Shown one piece after another: positions 47,072 to 57,450 of a stretch of DNA of 64,000 nucleotides (its first letter is position 1; each line of letters starts with the position of its first letter). Below the pieces are notes generated by a model. The model saw only the letters and a list, made by a program, of their open reading frames with translations, did no database searches and was not told where the DNA came from. Both the position numbers and the translations under genes were made by a program. Source of the stretch: Streptococcus sobrinus DSM 20742 = ATCC 33478. Lineage in GTDB: Bacteria; Bacillota; Bacilli; Lactobacillales; Streptococcaceae. The stretch covers positions 62,001 through 126,000 of the forward strand of contig NZ_JMLC01000002.1 in assembly GCF_000686605.1 (NCBI RefSeq), written 5' to 3'.

Positions 47072-48145
47072 ATGAGACGTGATTTACTACTGGAAAAAAT
47101 TGAGGAACTAAAGGCCCTTATGCCCTGGTATGTGCTGGACTATTATCAATCCAAGCTCTCGGTGCCTTATAGCCTCACGACCCTCTACGAATACCTCAAG
47201 GAATATCGGCGATTCTTTGAGTGGCTCATGGATGCTGATTTGACCGATGCCAAGAAATTGGCGGATGATATTCCCCTCCAGGTGCTGGAACATCTATCCA
47301 AAAAAGATATGGAGGCCTTTATCCTCTATTTGCGGGAACGACCTTCGCTCAACACCTATTCGACTAAAAATGGTGTCTCTCAGACGACCATCAACCGCAC
47401 TCTGTCGGCTCTTTCCAGTCTTTATAAGTATTTGACTGAGGAGGTCGAAAATGATAATGGTGAGCCCTATTTTTACCGCAATGTCATGAAAAAGGTTGCG
47501 ACCAAGAAGAAAAAGGAAACCTTAGCTGCTCGGGCGGAAAATATTAAGCAAAAGCTCTTTCTGGGCGATGAAACCATGGAGTTTCTGGACTATGTTGACA
47601 AGGAATACGAAGGCAAGCTCTCCAATCGGGCCAAATCATCTTTCCGAAAAAATAAGGAACGCGATTTGGCCATTATCGCCCTGCTGCTGGCTTCTGGTGT
47701 CCGGCTTTCTGAGGCGGTCAATCTGGATATGAAGGATGTCAATCTCAATATGATGGTTATCGAAGTTACCCGCAAGGGTGGCAAACGAGATTCGGTCAAT
47801 GTAGCAAGTTTCGCCAAGCCTTATCTGGAGGCTTACCTTAAGGTTCGTAAGAGTCGTTATAAGGCCGAAAAAGGTGACCTTGCCCTCTTTCTTTCCGAAT
47901 ACCGTGGTGTCCCCAATCGTATTGATGCTTCCAGTATCGAAAAAATGGTAGGCAAGTATTCGCAAGACTTTAAAATCCGAGTAACTCCTCACAAGCTTCG
48001 ACATACGCTAGCTACTCGCCTTTATGATGCGACCAAATCACAAGTTCTAGTCAGCCATCAACTCGGTCATGCTTCTACTCAGGTCACCGACCTCTACACC
48101 CATATCGTCAACGACGAACAAAAGAATGCCCTGGACAATCTATAA
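47072..48145 (+). CDS. xerS: Tyrosine recombinase XerS
   Basis: A 357-residue tyrosine recombinase that resolves chromosome dimers at difSL. Catalytic residues are present: Arg211 (ASGVRLSE), Lys235 (TRKGGKR), His307 and Arg310 (HKLRHT), His333 (QLGHAS) and Tyr342 (DLYTHI). The N-terminal SAM-like domain covers about 1-120. ATG 47072 has GGGAGAAA upstream and gives the usual [10 protein letters not shown] start; an in-frame ATG at 47036 is less likely. Confidence 0.95.
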   Translation: MRRDLLLEKIEELKALMPWYVLDYYQSKLSVPYSLTTLYEYLKEYRRFFEWLMDADLTDAKKLADDIPLQVLEHLSKKDMEAFILYLRERPSLNTYSTKNGVSQTTINRTLSALSSLYKYLTEEVENDNGEPYFYRNVMKKVATKKKKETLAARAENIKQKLFLGDETMEFLDYVDKEYEGKLSNRAKSSFRKNKERDLAIIALLLASGVRLSEAVNLDMKDVNLNMMVIEVTRKGGKRDSVNVASFAKPYLEAYLKVRKSRYKAEKGDLALFLSEYRGVPNRIDASSIEKMVGKYSQDFKIRVTPHKLRHTLATRLYDATKSQVLVSHQLGHASTQVTDLYTHIVNDEQKNALDNL

Positions 48146-48186
48146 AATGGTATAAATATATTTATGTAAACTATTATCTAAAAATT

Positions 48187-48216
48187 AATCCTACAGTTTG
48201 TCGCTGTAGGATTTTT
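48187..48216 (+). terminator. Terminator after xerS
   Basis: AATCCTACAG and CTGTAGGATT form a 10-bp stem around a seven-base loop, followed by TTT. It separates xerS from convergent queF. Confidence 0.85.
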
Positions 48217-48290
48217 GACTATGTCAAAATGTTTGTCACTTCGATTGCCTTTTCGGCGTAAAGCCATTTATAAATTAAGGCTGTGAATTG

Positions 48291-48785
48291 TTACCGATTA
48301 TCAATGGTTTCTGGGTAGAGGTCATGATTGAGCAGGCGGTAATTAGCCATTTCCTGGTACTTGCTATCAGGGCGACCGTAATTGTAATAAGGGTCAATGG
48401 AAATACCACCGCGGGGGGTGAATTTACCCCAGACTTCTAGATAGCGAGGCTTGAGCAAGTCTACCAGGTCCTTACCAATGGTGTTGATGCAATTTTCGTG
48501 GAAATCACCGTGGTTGCGGTAAGAAAAGAGATAGAGCTTGAGCGACTTGGATTCAACGCAGAGCTGGTCTGGGATGTAGGAAATATAAATGGTCGCAAAG
48601 TCTGGTTGCCCTGTGATGGGGCAAAGGGAGGTGAATTCTGGACAGTTGAACTTGATAAAATAATCATTGCCCTGATGGCGGTTTTGGAATGATTCCAAGA
48701 TACTAGAATCATAGTCAAAGACGTAAGGGACCTGCTGGTTGCCTAGCAGGGTCAGGTCTTTCATTTCTTGGGATTTTTCTGTCAT
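48291..48785 (-). CDS. queF: NADPH-dependent 7-cyano-7-deazaguanine reductase
   Basis: A 164-residue QueF reducing preQ0 to preQ1. The catalytic cysteine is in [20 protein letters not shown], followed by the [20 protein letters not shown] substrate and NADPH region. Last gene of the que operon, 63 bases after queE. Confidence 0.95.
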   Translation of the reverse strand: MTEKSQEMKDLTLLGNQQVPYVFDYDSSILESFQNRHQGNDYFIKFNCPEFTSLCPITGQPDFATIYISYIPDQLCVESKSLKLYLFSYRNHGDFHENCINTIGKDLVDLLKPRYLEVWGKFTPRGGISIDPYYNYGRPDSKYQEMANYRLLNHDLYPETIDNR

Positions 48786-48848
48786 GCTACTGCTTCTTTC
48801 TATTTCGTTGATGGTATTTGCGATGCTTGGGGCTCCTTCCTTGCTGTG

Positions 48849-49565
48849 CTAAACACCCCTTTGGTTGTCGTAAACTAGAGTGTGGAGCTGAGGAAGGACT
48901 CGGACATTTCCCCAGCTATCATCCAGGGCAACCTTATCCCAGAGGGCGTGGAGACGGTCCAATTGATGGCGGACAATGTCACCTTCGGCTGTAGGTTCGG
49001 GATTACCGACAGATAGATAGAGAACATCGGGCTTATAGCGAGCTTGGATTTCCTTGGCGAAGGCCAAGTCAGCATCGTTGAAGATGGGAATCTTGTAGGT
49101 CACCTTGGCAGGGTCCAACTTGCTGACAATGAAGTCTAGGGTCTCCATATTAACTTCCATCTTACTGGAAGGTGGTTTGGGACTGAGGGTCACTTGGTCG
49201 ATGTCCAAGAGCCAATCCTGCCAACGAGACCCTTGAGTTTCAACGGCTAGGGTAACGCCACGTTCCTTGAGCTTGTTGACCAATTCAGCCATATTGGCTG
49301 CCTGCAAGCAGGGATTGCCACCAGAAAGTGTCACATAATCGTAAGTTCCCAGCTTGTCCAATTCGGCGATGACCTGGTCACTAGTCATGGGAGTGGCTTT
49401 CTCGGAATCGTCCCAAGTAAAGGCTGAATCACACCAGTCACAATGATAATCGCAGCCACCCGTTCGAATGAACATAGTCTTCTGGCCGATAGCTCGTCCC
49501 TCCCCTTGGAAGGTTGGGCCAAAGATTTCTAAAATTGGCAGCTTTAATTGACGTTGCTTTCTCAT
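48849..49565 (-). CDS. queE: 7-carboxy-7-deazaguanine synthase
   Basis: A 238-residue radical SAM enzyme. The iron-sulfur motif is GGCDYHCDWCDS (CxxxCxxC), preceded by IFGPTFQGEGRAIGQKTMF. It converts carboxytetrahydropterin to CDG. ATG 49565 overlaps the queD stop (ATGA); ATG 49577 is possible but too close to its ribosome binding site. Confidence 0.95.
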   Translation of the reverse strand: MRKQRQLKLPILEIFGPTFQGEGRAIGQKTMFIRTGGCDYHCDWCDSAFTWDDSEKATPMTSDQVIAELDKLGTYDYVTLSGGNPCLQAANMAELVNKLKERGVTLAVETQGSRWQDWLLDIDQVTLSPKPPSSKMEVNMETLDFIVSKLDPAKVTYKIPIFNDADLAFAKEIQARYKPDVLYLSVGNPEPTAEGDIVRHQLDRLHALWDKVALDDSWGNVRVLPQLHTLVYDNQRGV

Positions 49566-50008
49566 TCTAGGTCCCATTCCCTTCTAAATTCGGCATAGGA
49601 GCTAGGTGTCTCATAGAGGCGGACCCTTTCCATTCTCAGGCCGTCTTTGGCTGGTAAGTGGGCTTCTACTGTCTTGTAAATCCAATAGACCATATTTTCT
49701 GCAGTTGTATTCATATAGGGCAGGCTTTCGTTGAGATAGCGATGGTCAAGTTGGGGTTCTAGGTGTTGCTTGTAAATAGCCTTGAGATCGCCGAAGTCGT
49801 AAACCATGCCCCGCTCGTCCAGTAGCCCGCTGACAGCAATCTGCAAGCGATAGGTATGACCGTGCAGGGATTTACACTTGCCTTCATAGCGAAAGAGATG
49901 GTGGGCAGCGTCGAAGGTAAATTCCTTGGAGACCAGCACTCTTTTGGGAGTGTAAATCAGTGATTGGCCAGTAATCTCCTCTTTGATTTCATTTGGAGCA
50001 AAGAACAT
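49562..50008 (-). CDS. queD: 6-carboxy-5,6,7,8-tetrahydropterin synthase
   Basis: A 148-residue QueD. Zinc-binding histidines lie in FDAAHHL and SLHGHTY, with the catalytic cysteine in GKCKSLHGH. It uses dihydroneopterin triphosphate, the product of FolE (27288-27851), linking this operon to the folate genes. ATG overlaps the queC stop by one base (TGATG). Confidence 0.95.
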   Translation of the reverse strand: MFFAPNEIKEEITGQSLIYTPKRVLVSKEFTFDAAHHLFRYEGKCKSLHGHTYRLQIAVSGLLDERGMVYDFGDLKAIYKQHLEPQLDHRYLNESLPYMNTTAENMVYWIYKTVEAHLPAKDGLRMERVRLYETPSSYAEFRREWDLE

Positions 50009-50661
50009 CAGGCTTCACCCCTTCTTGCCAAGTAAGTCTCTAGGCCATGCTGACGGAGCTTGCAGGCAGGGCATTCTCCGCAACCAGCCCCCATGATGCC
50101 ATTATAACAGGTCAGGGTTCGGTCTTTGACATAGTCGAATGCATCTAGTTGGTCGGCCAATTCCCAAGTTTCTGCCTTGTCCAGCCACATGAGGGGCGTT
50201 TGAATAACAAAATCATAATCCATGGCCAGATTGAGGGTGACATTGAGAGATTTAACAAAAGCATCACGACAATCGGGATAGCCCGAAAAGTCGGTTTCAC
50301 AAACACCGGTCACGATGTCGGTGATGCCCTTTTGCTTGGCCAAGACTGTAGCAAAGGAAAGAAAGAGATGGTTGCGACCATCGACAAAGGTATTGGGAAC
50401 CTCGCCTTCTTTGGCATCAATTTCTATGTCGGAAGTCAGGGCGTTATTAGTGATTTGGCCCAAAAGTGACATGTCAAGGACCTGGTGTTTTATTTTCAGG
50501 TCCTTAGCGATCTCTTTGGCTACTTCTACTTCTTGGCTATGGCGTTGCCCATAGGCGAAGGTCACAGCCTCGACGTGATCATAGTGCTTGAGTGCCCAAA
50601 AGAGGCAAGTGGTTGAATCCTGACCGCCAGAAAAGACGACCAAGGCAGATTGACGTTTCAT
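50008..50661 (-). CDS. queC: 7-cyano-7-deazaguanine synthase
   Basis: A 217-residue ATP-dependent enzyme making preQ0 from CDG and ammonia. The PP-loop is [11 protein letters not shown] near the N-terminus; the zinc cysteines are in [14 protein letters not shown] near the C-terminus. First gene of queC-D-E-F, with GGAGGAAAC before the ATG and a structured leader upstream. Confidence 0.95.
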   Translation of the reverse strand: MKRQSALVVFSGGQDSTTCLFWALKHYDHVEAVTFAYGQRHSQEVEVAKEIAKDLKIKHQVLDMSLLGQITNNALTSDIEIDAKEGEVPNTFVDGRNHLFLSFATVLAKQKGITDIVTGVCETDFSGYPDCRDAFVKSLNVTLNLAMDYDFVIQTPLMWLDKAETWELADQLDAFDYVKDRTLTCYNGIMGAGCGECPACKLRQHGLETYLARRGEA

Positions 50662-50689
50662 AGTTTCCTCCAGTATGTGACTGCATAAG

Positions 50690-50830
50690 AAAAGCTCTTA
50701 CCTGACGGTAAAAGCCACTAAAAAATAAAATCAGAATCCTTTGAAATCAAGCACAGCTGGCAATAGGCAGACCATAGGCTGAAACCGTCTGACTTGCCTG
50801 GCTCTGGCTTACTTTTCTTAAATAGGACTT
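50690..50830 (-). promoter_or_regulatory. Structured leader of the queCDEF operon with a terminator-like hairpin
   Basis: On the minus strand GGCTTTTACC (50716-50707) and GGTAAGAGCT (50702-50693) form a 10-bp stem (two G-U pairs) with a four-base loop and a T4 run, about 30 bases before the queC ATG. Upstream, GGCA/TGCC encloses CAGAC/GTCTG (about 50762-50802). The layout is that of an aptamer followed by an expression platform. It does not match the preQ1-I or preQ1-II consensus as I know them. The rest of the 368-base gap holds no clear gene. Confidence 0.45.
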
Positions 50831-50997
50831 GGTTTTTTTTAGTGATGGCCTTTCCCAAACATCAGTAAATATGCTCTCCTATCTTAGCATGATGGAAGAC
50901 TTATTTCAAGTTTCTCGATGGGGCAGTCCGGAAATTCCTGACCTTTTTGAAATGAAAAGCCCCCAGCTCCTGCTAGGGATCTGGGCAAGAGCATTAG

Positions 50998-51026
50998 AAA
51001 AAGTCGAAGCTTAGTTCGACTTTTTT
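50998..51026. terminator. Bidirectional terminator
   Basis: AAAAAGTCGAA and TTCGACTTTTT form a perfect 11-bp stem with a six-base loop. On the minus strand it ends the 51030-51665 gene. Confidence 0.85.
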
Positions 51027-51029
51027 CTT

Positions 51030-51665
51030 TTAACGACGATCCTTGCGAGAACGACGACCAACTGGTTTTGGAACTTCCAGATAATCCTCATCAACATCGT
51101 CGTCTTCATATCTGCTTGATTGTGGTGTCGTCACTTCAATGTGAACGGTATTAGAAGTGACAGATTCTTCAGTGTCAGTGTCTTCATCGAAATTCAACTT
51201 AGCTGAAACTTGCCGCCGTTTAGGGCCTTCATCCAGAGGTTCAAAGTCATTGTCTTCATCTTTATCCTCTTTACGGCTGCGATGATGCCGACGACTATCT
51301 CTTTCTTCGTCCGCATCATCCTCGTTATCTTCTGATTCATAACGATTGGATTTTCGTTGTTCTTCTGCTCTTCTGCTACCACGCTCACTGTCGTTTTTTG
51401 TTGACTTGAAAAAATGGTTTAAAAGACCGATGAAGAAAGCGATTTGCAAAACCAACCAACCGGTGAAGATAAAGATTAGTTTCTGAACGGGACTATCTAA
51501 CTCAGCCAGTTTCCCGCGCCGGTTAGTAAAATGTACACCTAGGTTTTCGGCCAGATTCTTGATTTGCCAGACTTCCGTACAGAGCCAGGCAAAGAGCCCT
51601 AGGGAAACTAGCAAAACTAAGATTACCAAAAGGCGTTGTAAAGTATTTTTCTTTCGTTGTGACAT
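51030..51665 (-). CDS. Membrane protein with long charged tail
   Basis: A 211-residue protein with two membrane helices (about 10-30 and 62-82) and a long, highly charged C-terminal half rich in Glu, Asp, Arg and Ser (for example SEDNEDDADEERDSRRHHRS). The tail looks disordered and would face the cytoplasm if both ends are inside. I recognise no family. It stands alone between a structured intergenic region and its own terminator. Confidence 0.7.
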   Translation of the reverse strand: MSQRKKNTLQRLLVILVLLVSLGLFAWLCTEVWQIKNLAENLGVHFTNRRGKLAELDSPVQKLIFIFTGWLVLQIAFFIGLLNHFFKSTKNDSERGSRRAEEQRKSNRYESEDNEDDADEERDSRRHHRSRKEDKDEDNDFEPLDEGPKRRQVSAKLNFDEDTDTEESVTSNTVHIEVTTPQSSRYEDDDVDEDYLEVPKPVGRRSRKDRR

Positions 51666-52066
51666 TATTTTTCCAACTTTCTTAGAAAATCTTAGTCTAT
51701 TATAACATGATTAAGCCTATTAGGAAAGGGGTTACACAGGAGGAAAGACACTTAAATCCCCCGAGGACCTAGTGTTCAACGCCAGCCACTATAAGTGGAC
51801 GGGCTACCTCCTGTACTAAGTATGTTTGATCAGCATTATCGACTAGTCAAACATACTGTCGCAAGTGGCAAAGTCGCTCTATCATCCTTTATTTAGAGCG
51901 ACTGCGAAAACCGCTATGACGACTTTCTTTGTCCTTTACTAATTTTCCCTTGCAACTCCCTCTCTATCTTTTTCACTAACTTTAACCGAGCAGTGAAATT
52001 GACCCTTTGTTTGTATCCTAATAAGAAATCAGGGCTAGCACTTATTCCTATATTAATTCCTTGAGT
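51666..52066. other. Intergenic region with nested hairpins
   Basis: No ORF. ACAGGAGG (51736-51743) pairs with CCTCCTGT (51807-51814), enclosing ACACT/AGTGT and CCACT/AGTGG. Then AGTATGTTTGA (51819-51829) pairs with TCAAACATACT (51847-51857) and GTCGCTCTA (51873-51881) with TAGAGCGAC (51894-51902). None has a T-tract. Confidence 0.65.
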
Positions 52067-53197
52067 TTAGGTGGTTGAGGCTTGTTTTTCTTCTTGAGCT
52101 TTCTTAGTGTAAACTTGATTTCGGACTAATTTATAAATTGTGGCAGCGGATGGGACGGCGATTATAAGACCGAGGATTCCCCAGAGGGAGGCTCCGATTG
52201 TAATCGCCAGGATGACCCACATAGGCGGTAAACCAATTGAATGGCCGACGACTCGTGGATAAATCAAGTTGCCTTCGAATTGCTGTAGGATTATGAGATA
52301 GATCACGAAGAAAAGTGCTTGGGGGACAGATTGGGTCGCAATTAGGATAGCTCCGATTGATAGACCGATGTAAGGCCCAATGACTGGGATTAGGGCTGTA
52401 AAGCCAACGAGGATTCCAATGGTCCCGGGGTAAGGAATCTTAAAAATGAGCATACCTAGAGCACAAAGGCTTCCCAGAATACTGGCTTCGAGGGTCTGGC
52501 CAACAAAGAAGCCGTGAAAACTTTCGTGGGCAACTCTTCTAACATAGTGAAACTTCTTTTCGTATCTCGGAAGGTAGGCGTGGACCAACATATTTCCTTG
52601 ACGCCCCAACTTCTCCTTGCCAGCCAAGACATACATTGAAAAGACGAGACTGATAAAAAGGGAGATGAGACCCGAAGCGAGGTTGGTAACTGAGGTCAGA
52701 AGGTTGGTCAAAATACCAATAACGGTTGTAGAAATTTGCTTATTGTACTTATTAAGGAGGTTAGAGGTGCTCTTATTTAGGTCAATATGGAAGTAATGCA
52801 GAAAACGTTGGAAGTTTGAATCCTTCTGAACATTGTTAAAAAGCTTGCCAATCCCGTCAACATCAATACTGAGCAGGGATTTCATGCTCCCTATTAAATC
52901 CGGCAAAACAATCTTAATAATCAGGAAGATGACAACAACAAAAGTGATGTAGGAAAGGGGCAAACTGATGGCACGTTTACCAGGAATGTCCCGACCGAAA
53001 ATTTTTCGCAGAAGATGCTCATAACCCGACATGACAATATTGACAACATAGGCAATGCCAGCACCAACAATAAAAGGCAGGCTGGCACCGTAAACGGTCA
53101 TCAAAATGGATTGGCCCACTGACCAGTAATTGATGGTTGCGTAGATGAGGGCTATCACCAGAAAGAGATAGCCAAAATGTCTTTTGGTTAATTTCAT
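52067..53197 (-). CDS. AI-2E family transporter (YtvI/PerM-like)
   Basis: A 376-residue membrane protein of the AI-2 exporter superfamily, with about eight hydrophobic segments and an extracytoplasmic stretch at about 110-160. Typical parts are GFTALIPVIGPYIGLSIGAI and LQQFEGNLIYPRVVGHSIGL near the C-terminus. In Gram-positives these proteins may export small molecules or ions; the name does not prove AI-2 transport. Confidence 0.85.
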   Translation of the reverse strand: MKLTKRHFGYLFLVIALIYATINYWSVGQSILMTVYGASLPFIVGAGIAYVVNIVMSGYEHLLRKIFGRDIPGKRAISLPLSYITFVVVIFLIIKIVLPDLIGSMKSLLSIDVDGIGKLFNNVQKDSNFQRFLHYFHIDLNKSTSNLLNKYNKQISTTVIGILTNLLTSVTNLASGLISLFISLVFSMYVLAGKEKLGRQGNMLVHAYLPRYEKKFHYVRRVAHESFHGFFVGQTLEASILGSLCALGMLIFKIPYPGTIGILVGFTALIPVIGPYIGLSIGAILIATQSVPQALFFVIYLIILQQFEGNLIYPRVVGHSIGLPPMWVILAITIGASLWGILGLIIAVPSAATIYKLVRNQVYTKKAQEEKQASTT

Positions 53198-53502
53198 AGG
53201 CTTATTATAGCTTAAAAAACTAGTGAGCTCAAGACATCCCTGTAAATGGATTTCTGGCTTCCACCTAAATGGATGTTAGGTTATCTCGCTGTCACTCTTG
53301 TTCCGAGCTACACTGATTATTTTAATTAAGCTTGGCTCTTTTTGCAGGCACTCTTAAAACCCTATTAGTATCAGGAATCCAACTTGTTTAAGGGGACTAA
53401 TTATAGATCCTAAAGGGCCAGCCTCTCTGGCTTGGCCTTTCAAATATGAATTGGAAATGGGAGACCTATGTCTAACTAGTCTGTTTAAACAGTCATCCTT
53501 TA
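53198..53502. other. Intergenic region without gene
   Basis: No convincing ORF. One imperfect hairpin, AAAGG(G)CCA.GCC with GGC.TGGCCTTT around 53414-53442, could end transcription of trmFO on the minus strand or be a remnant structure. Confidence 0.5.
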
Positions 53503-54834
53503 TTATAGGGGCACCTTGGCTAAATCCTCCAGTGCTCGTTGGGCGATTTTTTCATAACGCTCTTTTTTGTCACGGATGCGGGGACCGTCCAATTCCTTGA
53601 TAATGCCGAAGTTGACATTCATGGGTTGAAAGTGCTTGCTGTCGGTGTGGGTCACATAGTGTGGCAGGCTACCGATAGCTGTCGTCTCAGGGAAGACCAG
53701 GGGTTCTTCTCCCTTAAAGAGGCGGGCAGCATTGAGTCCAGCAACCAGGCCTGAGGCAGCAGATTCGACATAACCTTCTACGCCAGTCATCTGACCAGCG
53801 AAAAAGAGGTTGGACTGCTTCTTAGATTGGAAGGTTTGGGTCAATAAATTTGGGGAATCCATATAGGAATTACGGTGCATGACACCATAACGGACAAATT
53901 CAGCATTTTCTAGTCCCGGAATCATCCGAAAGACTCGCTTCTGTTCGCCCCACTTGAGGTGGGTTTGAAAACCAACCATATTGTAGAGGGAACCGGCCGC
54001 ATTGTCCTGGCGGAGCTGAACGACTGCATAAGGAGCCTTGAAATCGCCGTCACGAGGTCCTTGGTAATCATCAGGATATTCCAAGCCAACCGGTTTCATG
54101 GGACCATAGAGCATGGTCTTAATACCTCGCTTGGCCATAACCTCGATGGGCATGCAGCCTTCAAAGTATTTTTCCTTCTCAAACTCATTGAGGGGAGCTT
54201 CTTCGGCTGTTGTCAGGGCCTGGTGAAAGGCCATAAATTCTTCCTTGGTCATGGGGCAGTTGAGATAGGCAGCCTCCCCCTTATCATAGCGAGATTTGAG
54301 ATAGACCTTGCTGCGGTCAATAGTTGAGATATCGACGATTGGGGCTGCAGCATCATAGAAATAAAAACCGTCGCCACCGTTGAGTTGATGAATTTTATCA
54401 GCCAGGGCATCACTAGTCAGGGGACCAGTCGCAATGACGGTGATAGCATCGTCAGGAATCTCTGTGATTTCCTCTCGGACGACTTGGATTAGAGGATGCT
54501 TGTGTAGTTCATCGGTCACCGCTTGGGCGTAACCTTCTCGATCAACGGCCATAGCTCCCCCTGCTGGCACTCGGTGGTCTTCCCCATTTCGCATAATAAT
54601 GGAATCGAGGCGACGCATTTCTTCCTTAAGCAAGCCGACTGCGTTGGTCAGGCTATCCCCACGGAAGGAATTGGAACAAACCAGCTCAGCAAAATTATCG
54701 GTTTTATGCTGGGGGGTTGGCTTAACACCCCGCATTTCATAGAGCTTAACAGGAATACCCTGCTTGGCAATCTGGTAGGCAGCCTCGGAACCGGCTAAAC
54801 CCGCCCCGATAACATTGATATAAGATTGAGACAT
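53503..54834 (-). CDS. trmFO: Methylenetetrahydrofolate-tRNA-(uracil-5-)-methyltransferase
   Basis: A 443-residue FAD protein forming ribothymidine at position 54 of tRNA using methylenetetrahydrofolate. N-terminal FAD motif [17 protein letters not shown], followed by [20 protein letters not shown] with the conserved cysteine, [15 protein letters not shown], and C-terminal [19 protein letters not shown]. Length is standard. Confidence 0.95.
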   Translation of the reverse strand: MSQSYINVIGAGLAGSEAAYQIAKQGIPVKLYEMRGVKPTPQHKTDNFAELVCSNSFRGDSLTNAVGLLKEEMRRLDSIIMRNGEDHRVPAGGAMAVDREGYAQAVTDELHKHPLIQVVREEITEIPDDAITVIATGPLTSDALADKIHQLNGGDGFYFYDAAAPIVDISTIDRSKVYLKSRYDKGEAAYLNCPMTKEEFMAFHQALTTAEEAPLNEFEKEKYFEGCMPIEVMAKRGIKTMLYGPMKPVGLEYPDDYQGPRDGDFKAPYAVVQLRQDNAAGSLYNMVGFQTHLKWGEQKRVFRMIPGLENAEFVRYGVMHRNSYMDSPNLLTQTFQSKKQSNLFFAGQMTGVEGYVESAASGLVAGLNAARLFKGEEPLVFPETTAIGSLPHYVTHTDSKHFQPMNVNFGIIKELDGPRIRDKKERYEKIAQRALEDLAKVPL

Positions 54835-55071
54835 AGTGCTCTACCTCTTTGAGAAGAGAATGGGTGGCCTTTTCCAAAGCTCCCCTTCTCCTTCTCACAA
54901 ATCTTTCTAAAATTTTTTGACTGTTTTATTATACTTGAAAAGTTTTATTTAGCCAATTGAAACTTTTGGGGAGTTAGTCCAAAGTCCACTATATCGGAGT
55001 TCTTGATTATTTGCCCTTATAAGCGACTTGGGAATACTCAATAAGTTTATTGCCATCCTGTCATGGCTTGT

Positions 55072-55684
55072 TCACCAAAAGCAGATCGCCCAAGCACCTA
55101 GTACGCCTATCAAGCTGAAAAGGGTTCCTATAAAGTAGAATTCAGCAAGATTATCATCTTGCTTTATTTTCACGGACAAGAGCTTTGGCGGCTAGGATTA
55201 GACCGATGGTTTCGAAGGCTTTAAATAGTAACAAAAAACCGATAGCTAATCTTTCAATGGTACCGAAAGTCTTGGATCTATTGTTCTTTTTGCTATTATT
55301 TTTATTTGGTGAGTCAAAAAATACATCAAAGAGGTAATTGACAGGTTTGGCAACGAGGCTAACGAATAAAACGAATTGGAAATAGGGAGCGGTAAATCGC
55401 CATTTGGGAAGAGAAATATATTTCGAAATCAGCAGATAGAAACAAACAACAAGACAAATATTTACTAGGATTCTAATCAAATCAATCTGCTTAGAATTCA
55501 GCTTTGACTCGACTTGATTAAAAAAACGCCTGAAGATTGTCAGCTCAAATGTCGCAACTTTTTTATAGTGTTTGAAGCTACTATAAAACTCCAATAAGAT
55601 ATAGAAGATTAATGCTAATACCAGAATAGGATTTTCTGATAAGTAAGTAGAAATTTTAAACAAGTTTGTTTTCCTTTCAATCAT
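55072..55684 (-). pseudogene. Membrane protein with probable C-terminal frameshift
   Basis: As read, the frame (55154-55684) gives 176 residues with four hydrophobic segments and ends ALVRENKAR. Removing one A from the AAA run near 55162-55164 extends it as ENKQDDNLAEFYFIGTLF and a further membrane helix (LIGVLGAWAICFW) to a TGA at 55072-55074. The regained helix supports the longer protein. I recognise no family. It could be a real truncation or a base-calling error. Confidence 0.55.
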
Positions 55685-55780
55685 TATCTAACCAATAAGT
55701 CCATTATACAGGACTTATTAAAGAAAGTCTGTTAAAACAGACCTTCAGTTAACAAAGAGTTTGCAAAAACTACGGAATTA

Positions 55781-55825
55781 AAAAAATCCCCCAATCTACG
55801 CTTGTTGCCTCGTAGATTGGGGGAT
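55781..55825 (-). terminator. Strong terminator after the bglA remnant
   Basis: A perfect 15-bp stem (55786-55800 with 55811-55825) with a 10-base loop; on the minus strand it is followed by seven Ts. Confidence 0.9.
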
Positions 55826-55882
55826 GTCATACTAGTAACTTGAGGGAGAATCAAGCGGGTATCGGTACTAGTTTTTTGGTGC

Positions 55883-56843
<961 letters not shown>

Positions 56844-56958
56844 TCAGTTTTAACTCCCTTAAAATAATTCGATATTTTTATTTTATCAGATAAAGCTAAA
56901 ATTAGTAATAGCTGACAAATTTACCAACAGCCAATCATTGCCTTCCCCATAATAAAAG

Positions 56959-56984
56959 TAAAAACTGCCCAGGATTTGGACAGT
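56959..56984 (-). terminator. Terminator of the ABC exporter-glyoxalase operon
   Basis: On the minus strand ACTGTCCA and TGGGCAGT form an 8-bp stem (one G-U pair) with a five-base loop, followed by TTTTTA. Confidence 0.75.
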
Positions 56985-57024
56985 GTCAATTAGATTGTTA
57001 TTTACATAATTATGGTTATGTTTC

Positions 57025-57426
57025 CTACTCGTGTAACTCCAAGGGCAGACCGTCGGGATCGAAGAAAAAGGTCATCTTTTCGCCGGTGAAATCATCTTTC
57101 CGAATAGGAAGGGATTCGATGCCTTGGTTGGCTAATTCTTTGACGACTGCTTCGATGTTTTCTACCCGAAATGCTAGGTGTCTTAGGCCGCAGGCTTCTG
57201 GGAAGGATAAGCGTTTGGGTGGGGCCTGATAGGCAGGATCCGTGGTCTTATTGCCGAAGATTTCTAGTTCAGCCTGACCACAGCGCAGATCCAACTTGTA
57301 ATCGTGGCGCTCAGGTCGATGATGCTCGCGAATAACTGCAAAACCTAGTTTATTGACATAGAAGTCTCGAGATTTCTCGTAATCGGAAACGATGATAGCA
57401 ACATGATGGATGGCCTTTAAATTCAT
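57025..57426 (-). CDS. Glyoxalase/VOC family protein
   Basis: A 133-residue vicinal-oxygen-chelate protein with two beta-alpha-beta-beta-beta units. Metal-ligand positions are suggested by HHVAIIVSDYEKS (His near the start), AELEIFG, LRHLAFRVEN and LPLELHE (Glu at the end). It resembles lactoylglutathione-lyase-like proteins. ATG 57426 with AAGGGAG. It follows the ABC exporter genes and shares their terminator. Confidence 0.85.
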   Translation of the reverse strand: MNLKAIHHVAIIVSDYEKSRDFYVNKLGFAVIREHHRPERHDYKLDLRCGQAELEIFGNKTTDPAYQAPPKRLSFPEACGLRHLAFRVENIEAVVKELANQGIESLPIRKDDFTGEKMTFFFDPDGLPLELHE

Positions 57427-57450
57427 TAGTCTCCCTTTTCTTTCCACTTT

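Noticed and set aside
50829-51014. A 61-codon plus-strand ORF ending at the terminator stem
   Set aside because: No good start signal, no family resemblance, and it runs against all neighbouring genes; the hairpin is better explained as terminator of the minus-strand gene.
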